From Desulfuromonadales bacterium (GTDB lineage: Bacteria > Desulfobacterota > Desulfuromonadia > Geobacterales > Pseudopelobacteraceae), in assembly GCA_016650295.1 (NCBI GenBank), contig JAENWA010000013.1, forward strand, positions 1 through 48,456: a stretch of DNA of 48,456 bases, written 5' to 3'. Of this stretch, positions 42,345 through 48,456 are shown in pieces. The notes under the pieces were generated by a model. That model did not search any database. It saw only the letters and a list, made by a program, of their open reading frames with translations, and had not been told where the DNA came from. Within the stretch, counting starts at the first letter, position 1, and each line of letters starts with the position of its first letter. A program made the position numbers and the translations under genes.

Positions 42345-42384
42345 AAAAACCGCCCGATCAGACAAACGTTGAACCGGACGGCTT
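42345..42384 (-). terminator. Terminator of gpmI
   Basis: On the minus strand GCCGTCCG (with G-U pairs) pairs with CGGGCGGT across a 21-base loop and is followed by a T run. It is 30 bases after the gpmI stop. Confidence 0.7.
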
Positions 42385-42415
42385 TGAATTCACCATCAAT
42401 GCATTTTACTCGCCA

Positions 42416-43951
42416 TCAAAACAGGCTCTCCCCGGTCATCTCCAGCGGCTGCGGTAACCCCAGCATCTTCAGCATGGTCGGGGCGATGTCCGCCAGGCGG
42501 CCCCCATCGCGCAGCTTGGCATCCTTACGACTGTCATCCACCAGCACCAGCCAGACCGGGTTAGTGCTGTGGGCGGTGAACGATTCTCCGTTTTCGTCAC
42601 ACATCTGCTCGGCGTTGCCGTGATCGGCGGTGATCAGCACCGCACCGCCCAATTCCTGAACCTTGACTACGATCCGGCCGACACAGGCGTCCACCGCCTC
42701 AACCGCCTTGATGGCCGCCTCCTCAATGCCGGTATGGCCGACCATGTCGCAGTTGGCGAAGTTGAGGATGATCACGTCGTACAGATCCTGCTCCAGCAGC
42801 TTGAGGAGCTTGTCCGTCACCGGGAAGGCGCTCATCTCCGGCTTCTGGTCGTAGGTGGCCACCTCCTGGGGGGAAGGGATCAGGGCGCGATCTTCTCCTG
42901 GAAAGGGGATTTCCACCCCGCCGTTGAAGAAGAAGGTCACATGGGCGTACTTCTCGGTCTCGGCAATGCGCAGCTGCTTCAGCCCGGCTCCGGACAGCAC
43001 TCCTCCCAGGATGTTGCTCAGTACACTGGAGCCAAAGGCGATCGGCAGCCCGAAGGTGGCGTCATACTCGGTCAGGCAGACATAACCGGCCAGCTTCGGC
43101 CAATAGCCGCGCTCGAAACCGTCAAACCCTTCCAGGGCCAGGGCGCGGGTGATCTCGCGGGCCCGGTCGGAGCGAAAATTGAAGAAGATGAAGCCGTCGC
43201 CGTCCTGTACCTGGCCGACCGGCGCGCCCTGTTCGCAGATCACGGCCGGGACGACAAATTCGTCGTAGATTTTGGAGGCGTAGCTCTGCTCGATGGCGTT
43301 CTTCGAGGAGACACACAGTTCACCCAGGCCGTGCACCATGGCGTTGTAGGCCTTCTCCACCCGCTCCCAGCGGTTGTCGCGGTCCATGGCATAGTAGCGC
43401 CCCATCACCGTCGCAATCTTGCCGACGCCGATCCTCGCAATTTCGGCTTCCAGCTGCGCCAGATAGTCGATGCCGCTCTGGGGGGGCGTATCGCGGCCAT
43501 CCAGCAGACAATGTACGAAGACCTCCGTCAAGCCTTCGCGTTTGGCCAGTTCCAGCAAAGCGTACAGGTGGGTGTTGTGGGAATGCACTCCGCCGTCGGA
43601 AAGGAGGCCGGAGAGGTGCAGCCTGCCGCCGGACGCCTTGACCTTGGTGATACAGTCCAGCAAGACCGGATTAGTGAAGAAGTCGCCATCCAGAATGGAT
43701 TTTGTGATGCGGGTCAGTTCCTGATAGACCACCCGGCCGGCACCGATATTGAGATGACCGACCTCGGAGTTGCCCATCTGTCCCTCGGGCAGGCCGACCG
43801 CCATACCGGAGCAGCGGATCGGCACATGGGGATAATCCGCCAGCAGGCGGGTCAGGTTGGGTGTCTTGGCCAGGGCCACGGCGTTGTGGGCCGGGTTGGG
43901 GTTGATCCCCCAACCGTCCAGGATCATCAGCAGGAGTGGTTTTTTGGGCAT
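42416..43951 (-). CDS. gpmI: 2,3-bisphosphoglycerate-independent phosphoglycerate mutase
   Basis: The 511-residue enzyme converts 3- to 2-phosphoglycerate in glycolysis and gluconeogenesis. LLMILDGWG (metal-binding Asp), [16 protein letters not shown] (the phosphorylated serine), [42 protein letters not shown] and [11 protein letters not shown] are the alkaline-phosphatase-fold signatures. It requires Mn2+. ATG 43951 is preceded by CGGAGATAA. In Geobacter relatives it lies next to rlmH, but here a DUF4062 gene separates them. Confidence 0.96.
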   Translation of the reverse strand: MPKKPLLLMILDGWGINPNPAHNAVALAKTPNLTRLLADYPHVPIRCSGMAVGLPEGQMGNSEVGHLNIGAGRVVYQELTRITKSILDGDFFTNPVLLDCITKVKASGGRLHLSGLLSDGGVHSHNTHLYALLELAKREGLTEVFVHCLLDGRDTPPQSGIDYLAQLEAEIARIGVGKIATVMGRYYAMDRDNRWERVEKAYNAMVHGLGELCVSSKNAIEQSYASKIYDEFVVPAVICEQGAPVGQVQDGDGFIFFNFRSDRAREITRALALEGFDGFERGYWPKLAGYVCLTEYDATFGLPIAFGSSVLSNILGGVLSGAGLKQLRIAETEKYAHVTFFFNGGVEIPFPGEDRALIPSPQEVATYDQKPEMSAFPVTDKLLKLLEQDLYDVIILNFANCDMVGHTGIEEAAIKAVEAVDACVGRIVVKVQELGGAVLITADHGNAEQMCDENGESFTAHSTNPVWLVLVDDSRKDAKLRDGGRLADIAPTMLKMLGLPQPLEMTGESLF

Positions 43952-43998
43952 CCGTTATCTCCGTTTCCAAGAGTCCTCCTGTAAAAGGAGGTGGAACA

Positions 43999-45510
43999 TT
44001 ATTTCGTGTGCTTCAATATTTCCGCGCCGTTCGCGGTGAGCCGGTATTTCTGCTTGCTGCTCGTAGGTTTGTGAGGAATTGTCATTTCCAGTAATCCGTC
44101 TTCTAGCAGAGGAGCCAAGACTTGGTGCCGAAACTTGGTGCGGTCACTGCGCTCAGCGATATCCATCAGGTCAGTAATAGCACTCTCTTCCTCGCATTTC
44201 CGTAGAATTTCAACCTGGTGCCTACTTAGTGCCAACTTGGTGCCGACTTGCCCGGTGACTTCGGCGTTCGACTGTGGTTCTGACTCTGGCTGCGCCTCTG
44301 GCCGCCGAATGATCTGCATAAAGGTGCCTACTTCCTGCTTGAATTCTGGAGTGGGGATCTTCACCTCGCTGCACAGGGCAATCATGTCCAGCGTACCAGT
44401 CCCGGCACGCTCAATGTAACGGGCCAGGAACAGCGGTTCGGCAATCAGCGGGTTATGCGGAATAGAGGGATGCGGTTTGCGCAGGGCAGCAAGTGTCAGC
44501 GGCGGTGGGAGCTGCCCGGGATTCCAGATTTCCAGACGATCGGAAAAAAGCATAACCTGAACCGAGGCGTTACTGGTGTAGTTCCGGTGGGCCACGGCAT
44601 TGACGATTGCCTCGGCAACAACATCACGGGGAATTTCATATGTTACGGGCGCCTGTGGCCCCTCAGACCGTGTTCCTACGCGAGCGGCAAGCTTGGACAT
44701 GACAAAATCCACCGCCTGGTCAACCAGTTCAAAGACGGTTCCCTTGTAAATCTGATAGGAAGGGATCGGCTTTCGGATCTCCGTGCCGTGGAAATGCATG
44801 CATTTAACTTCGGAACTGATGAGAAAGCGCTGAGGAAAATTACCGAAGAGAAGGATGGCCGCATGGGTCGGATTACCATTTTCCAGCAGGTTGAGATGTG
44901 TCAATGCCTTAAGCATAGGAGTATCGGAAGCGAGAGGATAGCCACGACCACGCTGAGCCAGCCCTAGAAAGTCGGCGAGTTTTTCCTCTGACAAATCGTC
45001 AAACGTGGCACGAGGGCATGCAGAAGCATCAAAGGGGAGCGAACGGATGTCGCCGCTACGCTCCAGATGTTCAATCAAGCTGGCATACAGGATGGCTGTC
45101 AGCTCGGGGATGCTGCCGTAGCGGCGGCGGATGAGCTGGTCTCCGACCTTGCGGATCAGTGCCAGCATCTTGGGATGACGGGCTGAGTCGTCGTTTCCCT
45201 TGACGAAGATGAGTCGCTCCGTGCCACAAGTGGTGGCGTGATCAAATTCGCGTTCGGTCGGCGAGATCCCCTCAGCGTCCTCGTAACCGTAGACATTACC
45301 GAACAGACCAACATAAATGGCGCTTTGCTCCACCTCATGCAGGTAGACCGCATCGGCACGCCGGTCGGAGGCAGGCAAGTCCTCAAAGAGAAAGACCTCG
45401 AAAAAACGGCGCAACAGCGGATCACCATGCACATATTCCTTCAGCGCCCGACGTTCGTCGGCCAGTTCCTTCTGGACGGAGCTGATGAAGAGTTGTTTCC
45501 TGGCGGTCAT
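43999..45510 (-). CDS. DUF4062 / RecG-like HATPase protein with winged-helix tail
   Basis: The 503-residue protein has an N-terminal DUF4062 domain (QLFISSVQKELADERRAL, YVGLFGNVYGYE). A middle region follows, of the kind seen in putative ATP-dependent RecG-like regulators with a HATPase_c_4 domain (DVVAEAIVNAVAHRNY, RLEIWNPGQLP, IERAGTGTLDMI). A C-terminal winged helix lies at residues about 425-500. Such multi-domain proteins are common in mobile or defence settings; the function is unproven. ATG 45510, with GAGG upstream, is preferred over 45582. It interrupts the gpmI-rlmH order. Confidence 0.75.
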   Translation of the reverse strand: MTARKQLFISSVQKELADERRALKEYVHGDPLLRRFFEVFLFEDLPASDRRADAVYLHEVEQSAIYVGLFGNVYGYEDAEGISPTEREFDHATTCGTERLIFVKGNDDSARHPKMLALIRKVGDQLIRRRYGSIPELTAILYASLIEHLERSGDIRSLPFDASACPRATFDDLSEEKLADFLGLAQRGRGYPLASDTPMLKALTHLNLLENGNPTHAAILLFGNFPQRFLISSEVKCMHFHGTEIRKPIPSYQIYKGTVFELVDQAVDFVMSKLAARVGTRSEGPQAPVTYEIPRDVVAEAIVNAVAHRNYTSNASVQVMLFSDRLEIWNPGQLPPPLTLAALRKPHPSIPHNPLIAEPLFLARYIERAGTGTLDMIALCSEVKIPTPEFKQEVGTFMQIIRRPEAQPESEPQSNAEVTGQVGTKLALSRHQVEILRKCEEESAITDLMDIAERSDRTKFRHQVLAPLLEDGLLEMTIPHKPTSSKQKYRLTANGAEILKHTK

Positions 45511-45594
45511 TGAATCCTCAACAGGTACGTAAGCAGAGAGAAAACCCACACGGACAAAGCTGAAAGGCTTGATTTCCGGCAACCCTACATTAAA

Positions 45595-46053
45595 TCAATG
45601 ATGATACGGTTCGCCATTCAGGATCGTAAACGCACGGTAAATCTGCTCCAACAAAAAGACCCGCACCATCTGGTGGGTGAAGGTCATCTTTGAGAGGGCA
45701 AGCAGACGCCCTCTGCGTCGGAAATCCTCGGAGAAGCCGTAGGCCCCGCCAATGGCGAAGACTATCTCGCCGGTGCCGCTGTCGCGCTGTTTACCAATGT
45801 AGGCCGCCAGTCCGGGCGAATCCATCTGCTCACCGCGTTCATCAAGCAGAACCAGGGTGGCGCCGGGCGGGATCAGCTTTTCCAGCCGTTCGCACTCACG
45901 GCGTCGCATCTCTTCGGCCTCGGCGCCCTTTTCATCACGAACTTCACCCAGTTCCAGCGGAACGTAGCGCCGGATACGGCCGGCATAATCGCCCAACGGC
46001 TCCTTGACCCAGGCGTCGCGGGTCTTGCCGACCCAGAGCACGCGCAGTTTCAA
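45595..46053 (-). CDS. rlmH: 23S rRNA (pseudouridine1915-N3) methyltransferase RlmH
   Basis: The 152-residue SPOUT methyltransferase has LLDERGEQMDSPGLAAYIGK, FAIGGAYGFSEDF (SAM site), LSKMTFTHQMVRVFLLEQIY and the final GEPYHH. It methylates pseudouridine 1915 in helix 69 of the 50S subunit. Its start overlaps the stop of rsfS by four bases (ATGA), so it is translated together with it. Confidence 0.97.
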   Translation of the reverse strand: MKLRVLWVGKTRDAWVKEPLGDYAGRIRRYVPLELGEVRDEKGAEAEEMRRRECERLEKLIPPGATLVLLDERGEQMDSPGLAAYIGKQRDSGTGEIVFAIGGAYGFSEDFRRRGRLLALSKMTFTHQMVRVFLLEQIYRAFTILNGEPYHH

Positions 46054-46469
46054 TAATCCGATTCCCTGTGGGCCTCGCTGATCGCCTTCGGAAGATCGAG
46101 CAGGGGCGCCATTTTCCAGAGTCCGTCCAGATCGTAATAGCGGCGCAGATCATGCTGGAAGATATGGACCAGCACATCACCGTAATCCATGACGATCCAC
46201 TTGCCTTCGCGGGCGCCCTCGATATCGATGACCTTGCCGAACTTTTTCAGACCGGTGCGGATGTTATCGGAAATAGCCTGGTTCTGTTTGTCGGACGATC
46301 CCGAGATGATCACCAGAAAGTCGGCGATGGAGGAGATCCGCGAGATATCCAGGGCCCGGATATCGTAGGCTTTTTTGTCAAAAGCCAGTTCGGCGCATCT
46401 CAGAGCACGTTCTTCCGAGCTTAAGGTCAGTTTTTCCGGTACGTCTGTTTCTGTTTTTTTCACGGGCAT
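46050..46469 (-). CDS. rsfS: Ribosomal silencing factor RsfS
   Basis: The 139-residue protein has DIRALDISRISSIADFLVII, SGSSDKQNQAI and DYGDVLVHIFQHDLRRYYDLD, typical of RsfS/Iojap. It binds L14 and blocks 50S-30S joining in starvation. The start at ATG 46469 is chosen for the family length; the longer frame upstream overlaps nadD coding sequence. It overlaps nadD by ten bases. Confidence 0.95.
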   Translation of the reverse strand: MPVKKTETDVPEKLTLSSEERALRCAELAFDKKAYDIRALDISRISSIADFLVIISGSSDKQNQAISDNIRTGLKKFGKVIDIEGAREGKWIVMDYGDVLVHIFQHDLRRYYDLDGLWKMAPLLDLPKAISEAHRESDY

Positions 46470-47110
46470 TCGGTATAGATCCTTTGATTCTTGATGTATG
46501 CTTCCACTGCGGGAGGAACAAGGCAGGTTATGGAACGGTTCGCAGCCACCTGGCTGCGAACCGAGGTAGATGAAATATCCAGCGGGCAACCCTTGAGAAT
46601 ATGCACGACATGCCCTGACATATGCCGCAACATATGGGGTGTTTCAGTATAGCCGAACTCTCCTTTGATAGCAACCGGCAGGGCAGCCAGCGGATCAGTA
46701 ACCGGTCGGCCCGGCCGTTCAACCACGATCAGGCTGCATACTCTGAAGATTTTGGCATAACGGTGCCAAAGTCCGATCTCAAAGAATGAATCGCTGCCGA
46801 TAATGAAAAACAGCTCGTCCTGGGGGTGTTCTTCGCTGAAAACAGCAATTGTATCAATGGAATACGATTTTCCGCCCCGCTGCCCTTCGATTGCCGACAT
46901 TTCAAAGGCCGGGTTGCCTGCAATCGCCAGCCGGACCATCTCGCAACGTTGTGCAAACGGGACATCACCGGCCAGCGGTTTATGGGGCGGATCCGCAGCC
47001 GGAATAAACAGGACCCGGTCGAGACCGCACAGATCCCGGGCCACCTCCGCAATGCGCAGGTGGGCGAGGTGTATCGGATTGAATGTGCCGCCCATCAGGC
47101 CAATTTTCAT
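46460..47110 (-). CDS. nadD: Nicotinate-nucleotide adenylyltransferase NadD
   Basis: The 216-residue enzyme makes nicotinate adenine dinucleotide in NAD synthesis. MGGTFNPIHLAHLR (residues 5-18) carries the HxGH-type nucleotidyl-transfer site, IIGSDSFFEI and VERPGRP are internal signatures, and DISSTSVR is the C-terminal ATP-binding motif. It overlaps the preceding MshEN gene by four bases. Confidence 0.96.
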   Translation of the reverse strand: MKIGLMGGTFNPIHLAHLRIAEVARDLCGLDRVLFIPAADPPHKPLAGDVPFAQRCEMVRLAIAGNPAFEMSAIEGQRGGKSYSIDTIAVFSEEHPQDELFFIIGSDSFFEIGLWHRYAKIFRVCSLIVVERPGRPVTDPLAALPVAIKGEFGYTETPHMLRHMSGHVVHILKGCPLDISSTSVRSQVAANRSITCLVPPAVEAYIKNQRIYTECP

Positions 47111-48231
47111 GTCATCAGGATCTTGTTTTTTATAATCAGCATCTCAAAGGCCAGCGAGGCCTTGCGCACCAGTTTCTGCAACTCGGACAAACGACGGCCC
47201 AGCGCCTCCATGTCGGCCGTAACCAGCACGATAGCCACCACCTTGTTAAGCATGACCACCGGCAGAACCAGCAGTGATACCTCGGGTGGAATATTCAATG
47301 TCTTCAGAATCTGCCGGTTTTCGGGCGTGTTGATCAGGGCGCCCATGGAAAAATTTTTAGTATCAACGACATCTCGCAGCACCGAGGGTTTGCTGAGCAA
47401 CATAGTCAGCTCGGCAAATCCGGTAACCCTTTCGCCGGCACTGACGCCGCGCCAGCCGACAGCGCTGTTGCCGCGTACAATAAACAGGGCGCCGCTGCTA
47501 AACTCCTGACCCAGGTAATTAATAAACACATTCGCAATATCATCACGGGTACGGGCATCGGCAAAATTCATCGAGAGGCGGTCAACGGTGTACCTGCTGA
47601 TATCATCCGGCATCTGATAGAGGTCATCCTGACTCGCATCCCGCAGCTGTCCAAATCCTTCAAATTCCGCCGGAATGGTGACATTCAGAAGTTCGCTCGT
47701 ATCGGTAAAGCTCGGCATGCTGATCGTTGCCGGTTTGGCCGTTTCCGCGGCAACGGGCTTGCGAAGCTGTTCGGCGACTACCTGGTAACGGGTCCGGCCG
47801 CTGTTGATCTGGTAGTATTTCGCCAGGGCCTGCGAAATCAGAACGTCCGGAGCTATAAAGGGAGTTACGATGTTGCCGGTGACAAATCCGATCTCCTCGA
47901 TGGCCTTGAAATCGGTAGGATCGGCCATGGCAACGCTCAAACGATTGCCTTCCAGCTTTATCGGCACTACCTGGTGCGCTTGAACCAGATTACGCGGGAA
48001 ATCATCAAGCAGCTCTTTGGAGATCGACGACATCTCCTTTTTTCCGACACAGGGGACACCCAGTTTTCTGCTCAGGAGCTGCGCCAGAACATCCTCATCG
48101 ATATAGCCCATCTCGACCAGGCAACTCCCCAGCCTGATACCGTAGATGACATGGTTTTTGAGAGCTTCCTCCAGTTGCGCGGCAGTTATCAGCTTTTCTT
48201 TCAGCAGCAGTTCACCAAGTTTCAGGGCCAT
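47107..48231 (-). CDS. MshEN/GspE-N-domain protein with GAF-like C-terminus
   Basis: The 374-residue protein starts LKLGELLLKEKLITAAQLEE and continues IRLGSCLVEMGYIDEDVLAQ and LSRKLGVPCV. This is the MshEN (GSPII_E_N) fold, known as a cyclic-di-GMP-binding module in MshE. A second similar stretch follows (LEGNRLSVAMADPTDFKAIE). The C-terminal 190 residues resemble a GAF-like sensor (AVGWRGVSAGERVTGF). No ATPase motor is present, so it may be a c-di-GMP receptor acting on secretion or motility. It is coupled to nadD. Confidence 0.8.
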   Translation of the reverse strand: MALKLGELLLKEKLITAAQLEEALKNHVIYGIRLGSCLVEMGYIDEDVLAQLLSRKLGVPCVGKKEMSSISKELLDDFPRNLVQAHQVVPIKLEGNRLSVAMADPTDFKAIEEIGFVTGNIVTPFIAPDVLISQALAKYYQINSGRTRYQVVAEQLRKPVAAETAKPATISMPSFTDTSELLNVTIPAEFEGFGQLRDASQDDLYQMPDDISRYTVDRLSMNFADARTRDDIANVFINYLGQEFSSGALFIVRGNSAVGWRGVSAGERVTGFAELTMLLSKPSVLRDVVDTKNFSMGALINTPENRQILKTLNIPPEVSLLVLPVVMLNKVVAIVLVTADMEALGRRLSELQKLVRKASLAFEMLIIKNKILMT

Positions 48232-48262
48232 TGTTCGTTTCCTCCGAAAAAACGGTCGGTTG

Positions 48263-48456
48263 TCAGAGAATCTGCGGTTTCAGGATTGTTCCGGTTATGG
48301 GCACCCGGTAGACACCGGGCGAAGTCATGAACTTTGCCAGCAGCAGGAAAACCAGCTTCTGCTTTTCAAGAAATTCCGGCTTGGGCATGATCTCCAATAC
48401 CAGGTTAAGCGGTGCGGAAGCGGCATTCAGCCCCAGGGGGAGATCTCCCGACAGGC
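48263..48456 (-). CDS. Probable type II secretion GspN-like protein, C-terminal part
   Basis: The minus-strand frame is open from the window edge to TGA at 48263-48265 (64 residues). It reads LPLGLNAASAPLNLVLEIMP ... FMTSPGVYRVPITGTILKPQ, resembling the C-terminus of GspN-like proteins of type II secretion. The N-terminus lies outside the window. The MshEN protein downstream fits a secretion or pilus context. The family match is a recognition from the end motif only. Confidence 0.4.
   Translation of the reverse strand, partial: LSGDLPLGLNAASAPLNLVLEIMPKPEFLEKQKLVFLLLAKFMTSPGVYRVPITGTILKPQIL

Noticed and set aside
1-48456. CRISPR array, tRNA or rRNA genes
   Set aside because: No regularly spaced direct repeats and no cloverleaf or rRNA-like sequence were found by reading; a covariance scan could still reveal a missed RNA.

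Overview
The window looks like a chromosomal segment of a Geobacter-type bacterium (Desulfuromonadales). The evidence is a diheme c-type cytochrome lipoprotein, GTP-dependent PEP carboxykinase, a Tol-Pal cluster, a MshEN-domain protein beside a probable GspN, a gpmI-rlmH-rsfS-nadD order, and generally GC-rich housekeeping genes. This is inferred from gene content, not from a marker gene such as 16S rRNA. No tRNA, rRNA, CRISPR array or integrase was found.

Layout. 1-3040 is accessory and decayed: the tail of an IS630-type transposase, an AT-rich RelA/SpoT-synthetase/TPR protein, an 8-codon ORF with a perfect Shine-Dalgarno and an immediate terminator, an IS110 remnant under a three-way-junction fold, a DUF4143-type ATPase fragment and a large palindromic repeat. 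3084-8168 is ordinary: ABC-F ATPase, macro-domain deacetylase, YkgJ-type Cys-cluster protein, Fe-S protein, YgbA_NO protein and MobB. A 117-nt inverted-repeat element sits among them.

8510-16464 is an island wedged between mobB and ftsK, and it is the most interesting part. It holds TcmP (three-Cys-motif partner), its Gp37/Gp68 three-Cys protein, a 63-aa cysteine-rich zinc-ribbon-like protein, and a 1599-aa SF1 helicase with a C-terminal PD-(D/E)xK-type nuclease and winged-helix tail. An XRE regulator follows, with a consensus promoter and a palindromic operator, then truncated ImmA-like and HigA-like ORFs. The four front genes are co-directional and closely packed. They look like a candidate anti-mobile-element system that I cannot match to a named one, although the helicase-nuclease resembles the logic of the Hhe type.

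16584-23705 is core: ftsK, a nitrilase-family amidase, tolQ-tolR-tolA-like-tolB-pal. 23846-31948 is an efflux and redox block: TolC, lipoprotein membrane-fusion protein, DUF2845 protein, RND pump (with an in-frame palindromic repeat), C_GCAxxG_C_C protein, DUF2892 protein, MBL hydrolase, rhodanese. 32361-38278 holds pckG, a solitary hypA, small lipoproteins, a diheme cytochrome, TatD, a phospholipase D/cardiolipin synthase-like protein and an FAH-family hydrolase.

38577-42243 is accessory again: a DUF1566 surface protein with an internal near-identical duplication, a small membrane protein, two cassette-like genes whose stop codons overlap attC-like sequence (one site folds convincingly), and an orphan HVO_A0114-type regulator. 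42416-48456 is the gpmI-rlmH-rsfS-nadD region on the minus strand, interrupted by a DUF4062/HATPase gene. It ends with a MshEN protein and a partial GspN-like gene.
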